NCBI RefSeq assembly: GCF_005938625.1
Contig: NZ_VCNJ01000061.1
Coordinates: 1-54,384, forward strand
Reading direction: 5' to 3'
Length of the DNA: 54,384 nucleotides
Origin: Pseudomonas fluorescens
GTDB lineage: Bacteria > Pseudomonadota > Gammaproteobacteria > Pseudomonadales > Pseudomonadaceae
Part shown: piece after piece, positions 37,000 to 45,901 of the stretch
Layout: the number at the start of each line of letters is the position of its first letter
How positions within the stretch are numbered: position 1 is the first letter of the stretch
Translations under genes and position numbers: made by a program
Notes under the pieces: model-generated
Database searches by the model: none
Told to the model about the DNA's origin: nothing
Seen by the model: only the letters and a program-made list of their open reading frames with translations

Positions 37000-38370
37000 G
37001 GCGTCAGTCGGCGAGACACCATCATCCGCCGCCAACCGCAGATTCAACCGCAACCCCGCCCCGCCATTCTCCGCCCAAATCCTTCCGCCCTGACGCTGCA
37101 CGGCATTGCGCGCGATGCTCAGCCCCAAGCCAAAACCGCCATCACCGGGCCGCGAGCCGTCGAGCCGGGTGAACGGTGAGAAGATCCGTTCAAGATCCCC
37201 TTCCGCTACGCCGCCGCCCTGATCTTCCAGCCACAGATGCCAGAAATTGCCATCGCGCCGTCCGTCAAGACGCACAATCCCGCCCTCGGGCGAATGCCGA
37301 ATGGCGTTGCGCAAAATGTTCTCCAGCGCCTGCGCCAGCGTATTCAGGTTGCCACGCACCCAGCACGACGCCTCGACCGAACACTGCAATTGCAGACTCG
37401 GCCAGCCGCTTTCATAACAGGCGTTGTCCGTGAGCATTTCCCACAGGGCCTGAATCTGGATCGCCTCGTCGGGCAATGGCGAGCGCTCGGTGTCGAGCCA
37501 AGCCAGTTGCAGGGTTTCTTCGACCAGCCGTTGCATTCCGTCAACTTCACGACCGATGCGCTCGCGCAGTTGTACCAGACCCTGTTCGCTTTCACTGGCG
37601 ACACGCAAACGGCTCAATGGCGTGCGCAATTCGTGGGACAGGTCGCGCAGCAACTGCTGTTGCAAAGCAACGGTCGATTGCAGACGTTCGGACATCGAAT
37701 CGAACGCTCGCGCCAGCTCTCCAAGTTCATCCGGGCGCTGGGTAATGCCGCTCGACAACCGCACATTCAACTGGTCGGCGCGCCAGGCGTTGGCCTGTTC
37801 GCGCAGGTTGTTCAGTGGCACAACCAACAGGCGATAGAGACCGACGCACAGCAACAAGGTGAACAGGCCCGGGATCACGCCGTTAGTGATAACGCGCCAG
37901 AACAGCCGATATTTGCCCGGCAGGAAACGCTCGGGTAGCTCGATCACCAGGCTGCCGGCAGATGGTTCTTTGGGAAAAGGCACACGCAGCCACGGTCGGC
38001 CCTGTTTGTGAATCGGCCAGTCGAGACCACGCAAGAACGTCAGGTGCTGGATTTCCTGCTCATTCAGCGGATCGCTGCTCAGCGACTGCAAGTTGCCGCC
38101 GATCACGCCGACCCAACTGGCTTCGCGCAACTCCATGCTCTGCAACCAGTCATCGACACCGCTGCGTCCGCCGTGCTGCCACGCTTGTTCCGCTTGCGCG
38201 GCATAACGGCTGAGCGTGCCGCGTGCTTCGTCGGAGAGGAACTGGTTACGCTCCTCCATATAACGGCCCCACGACCAGCTCAGCCAGATCATCAGCAGAC
38301 AAAATGCGACCAGCAGCAACGCCAGTTTCCAGAACAGCGAATGCCGCCCCGGCAATTCAGAGCGTTTCAT
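36946..38370 (-). CDS. Sensor histidine kinase with REP-encoded C-terminal tail, PirS-position
   Basis: This 474-residue kinase has membrane segments at about 13-34 and 160-184 around a periplasmic domain of about 125 residues, HAMP (about 185-235), His247 in LSHELRTPLSR, and an ATPase domain (NILRNAIRHSP, FGLGLSIARNA). The last 20 residues (TDAFASRLAPTLDLGSPQIV) do not look like kinase sequence, and residues AFASRLAPT are translated from a REP element. The gene overlaps the response regulator gene by 14 bp. Its place beside gacS and near cysM matches pirS of P. aeruginosa, but sequence-based orthology is not proven. Confidence 0.92.
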   Translation of the reverse strand: MKRSELPGRHSLFWKLALLLVAFCLLMIWLSWSWGRYMEERNQFLSDEARGTLSRYAAQAEQAWQHGGRSGVDDWLQSMELREASWVGVIGGNLQSLSSDPLNEQEIQHLTFLRGLDWPIHKQGRPWLRVPFPKEPSAGSLVIELPERFLPGKYRLFWRVITNGVIPGLFTLLLCVGLYRLLVVPLNNLREQANAWRADQLNVRLSSGITQRPDELGELARAFDSMSERLQSTVALQQQLLRDLSHELRTPLSRLRVASESEQGLVQLRERIGREVDGMQRLVEETLQLAWLDTERSPLPDEAIQIQALWEMLTDNACYESGWPSLQLQCSVEASCWVRGNLNTLAQALENILRNAIRHSPEGGIVRLDGRRDGNFWHLWLEDQGGGVAEGDLERIFSPFTRLDGSRPGDGGFGLGLSIARNAVQRQGGRIWAENGGAGLRLNLRLAADDGVSPTDAFASRLAPTLDLGSPQIV

Positions 38371-39076
38371 CAGCCGCGCTCAAGACGTAACCCTTGCCCC
38401 AAACCGTGCGCACTTCACGCTCGGTGTAACCGATGGCTTTGAGTTTGCGGCGGATCTGGCTGATGTGCATGTCGAGACTGCGGTCGTGGGCCGCGTAGCC
38501 ACGCTGCAAAACGTGCTGATAAAGGAAGGCTTTGCTCAGCACTTCCTCATCATTACGGTTGAGGGTTTCCAGCAAGCGGAATTCGCTGCGGGTCAGCCCG
38601 GCGGCTTGCTCGCGGAAAAACACGTCGCACTGTTCGTCATCGAACCTCAGCGTACCGGCTGCTACGGGCATCGCAGGCGCGGCCGGGCGCCGATCCAGCG
38701 CAACCCGGCGCAGGATCGCTTCAATACGCACATGCAACTCGGCCATGCTGAAGGGTTTGGGCAAATAGTCATCGGCGCCCAGACGGAAACCGCTAATGCG
38801 ATCCGCCTCGGCACCGAGGGCCGACATCAACAGCACCGGTGTTGAATGACTCTGGCGCAATTGCGTCAACACATTCAAGCCGTCCATGCCCGGCAACAGA
38901 ATATCCATCAGCACCACGTCGAACGGCTGGCGCGTGGCGATGCGCAGGCCTTCCTGGCCGTTCTGGCACCAGGTCACCTGAAAGCCGCTGCGGCCCAGAT
39001 GTTCGTGAACATAGGCGCCGAGTACCGGATCGTCTTCGATGGAAAGAATGCGTGGCTGGCCGGAAACAGGAGTCAT
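38357..39076 (-). CDS. OmpR-family response regulator, PirR-position
   Basis: This 239-residue regulator has a receiver domain with the acidic pair in SIEDDPVLG, phosphoacceptor Asp58 in VVLMDILLPGMDG and Lys in YLPKPF, then a winged-helix domain that ends in VRTVWGKGYVL. It is the partner of the downstream kinase (14-bp overlap). The ATG at 39076 was chosen; a TTG four codons upstream is possible. It is divergent from gacS, with about 220 bp between. By synteny it may be PirR-like; its targets are not visible here. Confidence 0.92.
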   Translation of the reverse strand: MTPVSGQPRILSIEDDPVLGAYVHEHLGRSGFQVTWCQNGQEGLRIATRQPFDVVLMDILLPGMDGLNVLTQLRQSHSTPVLLMSALGAEADRISGFRLGADDYLPKPFSMAELHVRIEAILRRVALDRRPAAPAMPVAAGTLRFDDEQCDVFFREQAAGLTRSEFRLLETLNRNDEEVLSKAFLYQHVLQRGYAAHDRSLDMHISQIRRKLKAIGYTEREVRTVWGKGYVLSAADETL

Positions 39077-39294
39077 GAGTATCTGCAAGTAATTCTCAGT
39101 TGAGAGTGATTATTCAAGATTGCCAAGGATCGGGCAACTCAAGGTTGGCCCAGCCGACAAACGAACACCGGGCCCTGCCCCACCACAAGTGCATTTTTCC
39201 GGAGATTGCCTGCGAGCAAATCGCTACACTGCGCCCATGTCGCGTGCCGGATGCACGCATGAGTCAACAGATCAGCGGGATGCAGGAGATAGGC

Positions 39295-42048
39295 GTGCTC
39301 AAGAAACTGGGAATCAAAGGTCGCGTGTTGTTGCTGACCTTGTTGCCGACCAGCCTGATGGCGCTGGTGCTGGGTGGCTATTTCACCTGGACGCAGCAGT
39401 CCGACTTGCAGAGCCAATTGATGCAGCGCGGCGAAATGATCGCCGAGCAGCTGGCGCCGCTGGTAGCCCCCGCCATGGGTCACGGCAACAGCGACCTGCT
39501 GGAGCGCATCGCCACTCAGTCCCTTGAACAACCGGACGTGCGCGCGGTGACCTTCCTCGCCCCGGATCGCTCACCCCTGGCCCACGCCGGACCGACCATG
39601 CTCAATCAGGCGCCCAGCGGCGACAGCGCCCATTTGCAACGGCGCAGCGGCAATGACGCGACGCGTTATCTGATGCCGGTATTCGGCAAGCACCGCAACC
39701 TCGCTGGCGAACTGATTCCGCAAGAGTCCGACCGCTTGCTCGGCTGGGTCGAACTGGAGCTGTCACACAACGGCATGCTGCTGCGCGGTTATCGCAGCCT
39801 GTTTGCCAGCCTGCTGCTGATTGCCGCCGGTCTGGCGGGCGCGGCCCTGCTGGCGTTGCGCATGGGCCGCACCATCAATCGTCCGCTGAGCCAGATCAAA
39901 CAAGCCGTCGCGCAACTCAAGGACGGCCACCTGGAAACACGTTTACCGCCACTCGGCAGTCAGGAACTGGATGAACTGGCCTCGGGCATTAACCGCATGG
40001 CCGGCACTCTGCAAAATGCCCGCGAAGAGTTGCAGCACAGTGTCGATCAGGCCACCGAAGACGTGCGCCAGAACCTGGAAACCATCGAGATCCAGAACAT
40101 CGAACTGGATCTGGCGCGCAAAGAGGCGCTGGAAGCCAGCCGGATCAAATCCGAATTCCTTGCCAATATGAGCCATGAGATCCGCACGCCGCTCAACGGC
40201 ATTCTCGGCTTCACGCATCTGTTGCAGAAAAGCGAACTGACCCCGCGCCAGCTCGACTATCTGGGCACCATCGAAAAGTCCGCTGACAGCCTGCTCGGGA
40301 TCATCAACGAGATCCTCGACTTCTCGAAAATCGAGGCCGGCAAACTGGTGCTCGACCATATTCCGTTCAACTTGCGTGACCTGTTGCAGGACACCCTGAC
40401 CATCCTCGCCCCCGCCGCGCACGCCAAACAGCTGGAACTGGTCAGTCTGGTCTATCGCGACACGCCGCTGTCGCTGGTCGGTGACCCGCTGCGGCTCAAA
40501 CAGATCCTCACTAACCTGGTGAGCAACGCGATCAAGTTCACCCGCGAAGGCACCATCGTTGCCCGGGCCATGCTTGAAGAGGAACACGAAGACAGCGTGC
40601 AACTGCGCATCAGCATTCAGGACACCGGCATCGGCCTTTCAAACCAGGACGTGCGCGCGTTGTTCCAGGCCTTCAGTCAGGCCGACAACTCGCTGTCGCG
40701 CCAGCCGGGTGGCACCGGTCTGGGGCTGGTGATTTCCAAACGCCTGATCGAACAGATGGGCGGCGAAATCGGCGTCGACAGCACGCCGGGCGAAGGCTCG
40801 GAATTCTGGATCAGCCTGAGCCTGCCGAAAACCCGTGACGACGCCGAAGACTTGCCGGCCGCGCCGCTGCTCGGGCGCCGCGTGGCGGTGCTGGAAAATC
40901 ACGAACTGGCGCGGCAGGCCTTGCAGCATCAACTGGAAGACTGTGGCCTTGATGTCACGCCGTTCAACACCCTCGAAACCTTGACCAACGGCGTCACCGG
41001 CGCGCACCAGACCGATCAGGCGATCGATCTGGCGGTCATCGGCATCACCAGCAACGACATGTTGCCCGAGCGTTTGAATCAGCACATCTGGGACCTCGAA
41101 CACCTCGGCTGCAAAGTGCTGGTGCTGTGCCCGACCACCGAACAGACGCTGTTCCATTTATCGGTACCGAACCCGCACAGCCAACTGCAAGCGAAACCGG
41201 CCTGCACACGCAAATTGCGCCGCGCCCTGGCCGATCTGGTCAACCCGCGCCAGCCCCGCAATGAGCCGGGCGAACCGCTGTCGAGCCGTGCGCCGAAAGT
41301 GCTGTGTGTCGACGACAACCCGGCCAACCTGCTACTGGTGCAAACCCTGCTCGAAGACATGGGCGCCAAGGTGCTCGCCGTGGAAAGTGGATACGCGGCG
41401 GTCAAAGCGGTGCAGAGCGAGTCTTTCGATCTGGTGCTGATGGACGTGCAGATGCCGGGGATGGACGGCCGCCAGAGCACCGAAACCATTCGCCAGTGGG
41501 AAAGCGAGCGGCACTGCACGCCGCTGCCGATCGTCGCCCTCACTGCCCACGCCATGGCCAACGAAAAACGCGCACTGCTGCAAAGCGGCATGGACGACTA
41601 CCTGACCAAACCGATCAGCGAGCGGCAACTGGCGCAAGTGGTGCTGAAATGGACCGGCCTGGCCTTGCGCAATCAAGGGCCGGAGCGGATCAGCGACAGT
41701 GCGGCGGGCAATAATGAACTGCCGGTGCTCGATCACGAAGAAGGTTTGCGCCTGGCCGCTGGCAAGGCTGATCTGGCGGCGGACATGTTGGCCATGCTGC
41801 TCGCCTCCCTGGAAGCCGACCGCGAGGCCATTCGCACGGCGTGCGAAAACCGCGACCAGAACGCATTGATCGAACGTGTCCATCGCCTGCACGGTGCCAC
41901 CCGTTATTGCGGCGTACCGCAATTGCGTGCGGCCTGCCAGCGCAGCGAAACCCTGCTCAAGCAGGACGACCCCAAGGCCGTGGCAGCGCTGGAAGAACTG
42001 GAGCGCGCGATCAATCGGCTCGCGGCGCAAGCGAAGATCAGCGCCTGA
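39295..42048 (+). CDS. gacS: Global regulator sensor kinase GacS
   Basis: This tripartite hybrid kinase of 917 residues, the usual GacS length, controls the GacA response regulator and through it the RsmX/Y/Z small RNAs, secondary metabolism, exoenzymes and biofilm. Membrane segments at about 11-33 and 168-190, HAMP, His294 in ANMSHEIRTPLNG, ATPase domain, a degenerate receiver-like region, a receiver with Asp717 in VLMDVQMPGMDG, and an Hpt domain with His863 in RVHRLHGATRY are all intact. The start is a GTG at 39295 with AGGAG six bases upstream, giving the known N-terminus LKKLGIKGRVLLLTLLPTS; the open frame extends 65 codons further up without support. The neighbour ldhA matches the order in P. 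aeruginosa. Confidence 0.97.
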   Translation: MLKKLGIKGRVLLLTLLPTSLMALVLGGYFTWTQQSDLQSQLMQRGEMIAEQLAPLVAPAMGHGNSDLLERIATQSLEQPDVRAVTFLAPDRSPLAHAGPTMLNQAPSGDSAHLQRRSGNDATRYLMPVFGKHRNLAGELIPQESDRLLGWVELELSHNGMLLRGYRSLFASLLLIAAGLAGAALLALRMGRTINRPLSQIKQAVAQLKDGHLETRLPPLGSQELDELASGINRMAGTLQNAREELQHSVDQATEDVRQNLETIEIQNIELDLARKEALEASRIKSEFLANMSHEIRTPLNGILGFTHLLQKSELTPRQLDYLGTIEKSADSLLGIINEILDFSKIEAGKLVLDHIPFNLRDLLQDTLTILAPAAHAKQLELVSLVYRDTPLSLVGDPLRLKQILTNLVSNAIKFTREGTIVARAMLEEEHEDSVQLRISIQDTGIGLSNQDVRALFQAFSQADNSLSRQPGGTGLGLVISKRLIEQMGGEIGVDSTPGEGSEFWISLSLPKTRDDAEDLPAAPLLGRRVAVLENHELARQALQHQLEDCGLDVTPFNTLETLTNGVTGAHQTDQAIDLAVIGITSNDMLPERLNQHIWDLEHLGCKVLVLCPTTEQTLFHLSVPNPHSQLQAKPACTRKLRRALADLVNPRQPRNEPGEPLSSRAPKVLCVDDNPANLLLVQTLLEDMGAKVLAVESGYAAVKAVQSESFDLVLMDVQMPGMDGRQSTETIRQWESERHCTPLPIVALTAHAMANEKRALLQSGMDDYLTKPISERQLAQVVLKWTGLALRNQGPERISDSAAGNNELPVLDHEEGLRLAAGKADLAADMLAMLLASLEADREAIRTACENRDQNALIERVHRLHGATRYCGVPQLRAACQRSETLLKQDDPKAVAALEELERAINRLAAQAKISA

Positions 42049-42130
42049 TCCACGGCAATGTCGATCAACGCCAGCAACGCTAAAATGAGCTCGGGTGATT
42101 CAATCCGTGTCGATGTTCCAGGAGGATTCC

Positions 42131-43120
42131 ATGCGCACGCTCGTTTTCAGTAGCCAGACCTACGACCGCGACAGCTTCCTCGCCGCCGATTGCCCGGCGG
42201 GTGTCGAGTTGCAGTTTCAACCAGCGCGGCTCAGCCTCGATACGGCGGCGCTGGCCGACAAACATCAAGTGGTCTGCGCCTTCATCAATGATGACCTCAG
42301 CGCGCCGGTGCTCGAGCGTCTGGTCGCTGGCGGCACACGCCTGATTGCCCTGCGATCGGCGGGTTACAACCACGTCGATCTGCCCGCTGCGAAACGTCTG
42401 GGACTGGCCGTAGTGCGCGTCCCCGCCTACTCGCCGCACGCGGTGGCCGAACACGCCGTGGCGCTGATCCTTGCTCTCAACCGTCGTCTGCACCGCGCTT
42501 ATAACCGCACCCGTGAAGGCGATTTCAGCCTGCATGGCCTGACCGGTTTCGATCTGGTTGGCAAAACGGTGGGGATTGTCGGCACCGGGCAGATCGGTGC
42601 GACCTTCGCCAAGATCATGCACGGCTTCGGTTGTCAGTTGCTCGCCTACGATCCGTTCCCGAACCCGGATGTACTGGCGTTGGGCGCACGCTATCTGAGC
42701 CTGCCGGAACTGCTCGCGCAGTCGCGAATCATCAGCCTGCACTGCCCGCTCAACGAGCAGAGCAAACACCTGATCAACCGCAATTCACTGGCGCACATGC
42801 AGGCCGGCGCAATGCTCATCAATACCGGTCGCGGGGGACTGGTCGACACCCCGGCGCTGATTGACGCCTTGAAGGACGGCCAGCTCGGTTATCTGGGCCT
42901 GGATGTCTATGAAGAAGAGGCGCAACTGTTTTTCGAGGATCGTTCTGACCTGCCCTTGCAGGACGATGTGCTGGCGCGCTTGCTGACTTTTCCGAACGTG
43001 ATCATCACCGCGCATCAGGCCTTTTTGACGCGTGAAGCACTGGGCGCAATTGCCGCGACGACCTTGCACAACATCGCGACCTGGGCGGCGGGAACGCCAC
43101 AGAACCAGGTCGAGGGCTGA
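42131..43120 (+). CDS. ldhA: 2-hydroxyacid dehydrogenase, fermentative D-lactate dehydrogenase type
   Basis: This 329-residue NAD-dependent D-2-hydroxyacid dehydrogenase most likely reduces pyruvate to D-lactate. The Rossmann motif VGIVGTGQIGATFAKIM, the catalytic-region Arg in RSAGYNHVDL and NTGRGGLVD, and the C-terminal ITAHQAFLT with catalytic His are present. A perfect GGAGG site lies just before the ATG at 42131. It follows gacS, the same arrangement as gacS-ldhA in P. aeruginosa. Substrate assignment rests on the neighbourhood and the family. Confidence 0.93.
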   Translation: MRTLVFSSQTYDRDSFLAADCPAGVELQFQPARLSLDTAALADKHQVVCAFINDDLSAPVLERLVAGGTRLIALRSAGYNHVDLPAAKRLGLAVVRVPAYSPHAVAEHAVALILALNRRLHRAYNRTREGDFSLHGLTGFDLVGKTVGIVGTGQIGATFAKIMHGFGCQLLAYDPFPNPDVLALGARYLSLPELLAQSRIISLHCPLNEQSKHLINRNSLAHMQAGAMLINTGRGGLVDTPALIDALKDGQLGYLGLDVYEEEAQLFFEDRSDLPLQDDVLARLLTFPNVIITAHQAFLTREALGAIAATTLHNIATWAAGTPQNQVEG

Positions 43121-43132
43121 GATTTTTTCAGC

Positions 43133-43585
43133 TTATTTCGGTGAAAGCGAGGACGCCAGAATCAGCAACGCCAGCCAGCCGAAGCCAAAAAAGCGCTGTT
43201 TCATCGAGTGGCCGTTGCGCAGCAGGAACCAGACGAAAAACATCGGCAGCAGGAAGATCATGATCTTCAGCCAACCTTCCACCGGACGACTGCCATCGGC
43301 GTTGGCCTGCTCGGTAACCGTTTGCTCGGTTGGCTGCTGGCGCCGACGCCGCGCGGCGGCCGGCATGACTTTCGGTAAAGGTTGCGGTTCAGGCGCTGGA
43401 GCACTGACTTCGGGCACAGCCTTGTTACGCGGCAGGCTGCCAAACGAGATTGTTGCAGCCTGTACCGGCGCGGCTGCGGTCTGCGCGTGTACTGCTTGCT
43501 CCGCCATTGGAGCCCCACAATGAATGCACGCGTTGGCTTCGGAGCTGATGCTCTTCTTGCATTCATAACATTCGATCAGCGCCAT
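43133..43585 (-). CDS. Zinc-ribbon domain membrane protein
   Basis: This 150-residue protein begins with a four-cysteine zinc ribbon (Cys6, Cys9, Cys20, Cys23, ECYECK ... CIHCG), followed by a low-complexity linker rich in Ala, Pro, Gln and Arg, and two membrane segments near the C-terminus (about 106-122 and 131-147). It resembles zinc-ribbon membrane proteins of unknown function. It is convergent with ldhA, with 12 bp between. Confidence 0.8.
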   Translation of the reverse strand: MALIECYECKKSISSEANACIHCGAPMAEQAVHAQTAAAPVQAATISFGSLPRNKAVPEVSAPAPEPQPLPKVMPAAARRRRQQPTEQTVTEQANADGSRPVEGWLKIMIFLLPMFFVWFLLRNGHSMKQRFFGFGWLALLILASSLSPK

Positions 43586-43718
43586 GTTCCGTTCCTTCAG
43601 AGTCGAGGCCGGCAGTTTGCCATGAGCGTCGCCTCAATTGAACCTGATCGAAGGTCACACGCGCGCATCATCCTGCAATCAAGCCCGTGCTAGCATGTCG
43701 CGCATATTTGGAGGACCC

Positions 43719-44153
43719 ATGGTCGAACACGATTTCCGCTATACCCTGATGAACCCGCAACACACCCTCACCGAATGCCGCGCCCTCGTTCCGGGCCGCT
43801 ATCAGGTCACCGGCAACGGTGGCTCGATTCGTATTGGTGACGCGCTGTTGGTCACCCTCAAAGGCAGCAAGGACTTGTCCATGCGCCTGACCGTTGAAAC
43901 CGTCCGCCACCTGATCAATCCGCCGGGCCAATGGACCGCGATGACCACAGGCCCGGTGTTCGGTGAGCTGGCGATCCACACCTGGCAGGTCAATTGCGAC
44001 AGCTGCGCCAAAGAGCTGAGCTTCGAATTCGCGGTAGACGCCAAACTTGGCAAAGCCGCCGAAAAACCGGCAGCCACCGCGCGCATCGCCGAACTGGGCT
44101 GGAAAACCGTTGGCGACAAGCACTTGTGCCCGAAATGCCAGGAGCCTGCGTGA
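43719..44153 (+). CDS. Conserved hypothetical protein with two CxxC motifs
   Basis: I do not recognise this 144-residue protein. The first half (YTLMNPQHTLTECRALVPGRYQ) looks like a beta-rich domain. CDSCAKE at about residue 93 and CPKCQEP at the C-terminus could form one zinc site. The ATG at 43719 follows a GGAGGA site at ideal spacing, so an upstream extension of the frame is not used. Its stop codon overlaps the start of the META-domain lipoprotein gene, so the two are coupled. Confidence 0.75.
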   Translation: MVEHDFRYTLMNPQHTLTECRALVPGRYQVTGNGGSIRIGDALLVTLKGSKDLSMRLTVETVRHLINPPGQWTAMTTGPVFGELAIHTWQVNCDSCAKELSFEFAVDAKLGKAAEKPAATARIAELGWKTVGDKHLCPKCQEPA

Positions 44154-44557
44154 TGAAACGCTTTGCCCTGACCGCTATGGTCGGTGTGGGTCTGGTGGGG
44201 TGCGCGGCAGAGCCAGTGCAACTGCAGCAAAACCGCAGCTACATTCTGGAGTGGATCGGTGAGCGGCCGTTGATGGATTACAGCCATCTGACCGTGACCC
44301 TTGGCGATGATGGCCGCGCTTACGGCAACGGTGGCTGCAACCATTGGTTCGCGCCGTATACGCTGGACGGTGACAAGCTGACCTTCGGCAAGATCGGCAA
44401 GACCCGCAAGCTCTGTGCACCAGCGCTGATGGAACAGGAACAACGCTTTCTGCAGGCGCTGGAACATGTCGAGCGCTGGGACATCTCGCCGATCGAGCAG
44501 ATGCGCTTCTGGCCGGCTGAAGGAAAGCCGTTGCGCTGGTGGCTGGAAGAGGGTTAA
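44153..44557 (+). CDS. META-domain lipoprotein (HslJ-like)
   Basis: This 134-residue protein starts with a lipoprotein signal (lipobox LVGC, Cys17). The mature part is a META/HslJ-type domain, with LTVTLGDDGRAYGNGGCNHWFAPYTLDGDKLTF and a second Cys in TRKLCAPALME. HslJ-like proteins are outer-membrane-associated and linked to heat or novobiocin resistance in E. coli, where the mechanism is unclear. Its start overlaps the stop codon of the preceding gene (TGATG). Confidence 0.88.
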   Translation: MKRFALTAMVGVGLVGCAAEPVQLQQNRSYILEWIGERPLMDYSHLTVTLGDDGRAYGNGGCNHWFAPYTLDGDKLTFGKIGKTRKLCAPALMEQEQRFLQALEHVERWDISPIEQMRFWPAEGKPLRWWLEEG

Positions 44558-44576
44558 GCCTCAGGCCGCCAAAGCC

Positions 44577-44962
44577 CTCATCGGAACGCCGCCCGCCTAA
44601 CCCTCTCCCAGAGGGAGAGGGGACTGATTGGGGGATATTGGGGAGCTACGCCGACCTGAAAGGTCTTCATCGAATCCATAATCGACTGGGTCTTTTAGGT
44701 CGGTGAGTCGGCCGATGCCCTCACCCTAGCCCTCTCCCAGGGGGAGAGGGGACTGATTGGGGGATATTGGAGAGCTACGCCGACCTGAACGGCCATCGCC
44801 GAATCCATAGTTCGACTGGATTTTGCTTTGGCGCCCCCATAATCGACCTGATCTTGCTTTGGCGAATCTACAATCGACTCGATCTCTCAGGTCGATGTAC
44901 CTCGCCAGACACCTCGGTCGGCCCCCTCTCCCTCTGGGAGAGGGCTGGGGTGAGGGGCTTTT
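44577..44962. repeat. Tandem intergenic repeat, second block
   Basis: This block fills the 409-bp gap at 44558-44966. Units of the same family as 9947-10226 recur: CCTCTCCCA...GGGAGAGG with GGACTGATTGGGGGATATTGG at about 44602 and 44731 (period 129 bp), and an inverted closing border at about 44921-44962. Within it, at 44807-44900, is a smaller tandem array of about 31 bp with the core ATCGAC-TGATCTTGCTTTGGCG. No coding signal is apparent. Confidence 0.8.
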
Positions 44963-44966
44963 GACG

Positions 44967-45434
44967 TTACTTGGTCGCCTGCAGAGCCTCAAGCTTGGCC
45001 ATCACCCCCGCCGCCGTCTGCTCCCCCATCAACTGCTCACGCACCTTGCCCTTGTTGTCGATGATGTACGTCACCGGCAGCGCCTCACTGCGCGGCAACT
45101 CGAACAGTTCCGCCGGATCCTGCGCCAGCACGGTGAACTTGATGCCGAGCTTTTCGCTGGCGTCTTTCAGTTCCACACCCTGCACGTTGTCGAAGTTGAC
45201 CCCGAACACCCCAACGTTCTTGCTCTTCAGTTCATCAGCCAAATGATTGAGTTCCGGGATTTCAGTCCGGCACGGGCCGCACCATTCGGCCCAGTAGTTG
45301 AGCACCACCCATTGTTTGTCCAAGCGCTCGGACGCAACCTTCTGGCCGTTCTGGTCAATACCGTAATCATTGCCGCAGCCCCCCAGCATCAACGCCCCGA
45401 ATATCGTCAATGCCGCTGCCAATCGCCGTGTCAT
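44967..45434 (-). CDS. TlpA-family thioredoxin-like lipoprotein
   Basis: This 155-residue periplasmic thioredoxin-fold protein has a lipoprotein signal (lipobox LGGC, Cys20) and the redox motif WCGPC in NYWAEWCGPCRTEIPEL, with a cis-proline in EALPVTYIID. It belongs to the TlpA/ResA-like reductases. Likely partners are periplasmic disulfides, such as those of cytochrome c maturation or a Dsb system; none is adjacent. It is divergent from arsC. Confidence 0.92.
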   Translation of the reverse strand: MTRRLAAALTIFGALMLGGCGNDYGIDQNGQKVASERLDKQWVVLNYWAEWCGPCRTEIPELNHLADELKSKNVGVFGVNFDNVQGVELKDASEKLGIKFTVLAQDPAELFELPRSEALPVTYIIDNKGKVREQLMGEQTAAGVMAKLEALQATK

Positions 45435-45547
45435 GTCGTGTTCCTTGTGAAAATTTGAAGGCGCCTGCGACCCATTGCCTCCGAAGGTTCTGGATTGCGC
45501 GCTGCACAGTTAGAATAGCCGCCACTTTACGCCAGAAGCGACCCGCC

Positions 45548-45901
45548 ATGACCGATCTGACGCTTTATCACAATCCGCGCTGCTCGAAATCCCGCGGCGC
45601 GCTGGAGCTGCTTGAAGCCCGAGGCCTGACCCCGAACGTCGTGCGTTACCTCGAAACCCCGCTGAACGCCGCGCAAATCAAAGCCCTGCTCAGCAAGCTC
45701 GGGATCAGCGCACGCCAGTTGCTGCGCACCGGGGAAGATGAATACAAAATGCTTCAACTGGCTGACGAAAGCCTCAGCGAAGCGCAATTGATCGACGCCA
45801 TCGCTCAGCACCCGAAACTGATGGAGCGACCGATTCTTGAAGTCGGCGACAAAGCCGTCATCGGTCGTCCACCGGAAAATATTCTGGAGTTGTTGCCGTG
45901 A
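45548..45901 (+). CDS. arsC: Glutaredoxin-dependent arsenate reductase
   Basis: This 117-residue ArsC-family protein has the active-site Cys12 in HNPRCSKSRGAL, and the C-terminal segment ERPILEVGDKAVIGRPPENI with the conserved arginines. It reduces arsenate with glutathione and glutaredoxin. No arsenite pump or ArsR is present here, so it may be a housekeeping member (YfgD-type) rather than part of a resistance operon. Its stop codon overlaps the GTG start of the quinone reductase gene. Confidence 0.92.
   Translation: MTDLTLYHNPRCSKSRGALELLEARGLTPNVVRYLETPLNAAQIKALLSKLGISARQLLRTGEDEYKMLQLADESLSEAQLIDAIAQHPKLMERPILEVGDKAVIGRPPENILELLP

Noticed and set aside
37010..38370. Direct naming of the kinase and regulator as pirS and pirR
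   Set aside because: Only the gene order supports it. The pirA receptor is absent and I could not compare the sequences, so no gene symbol is given.
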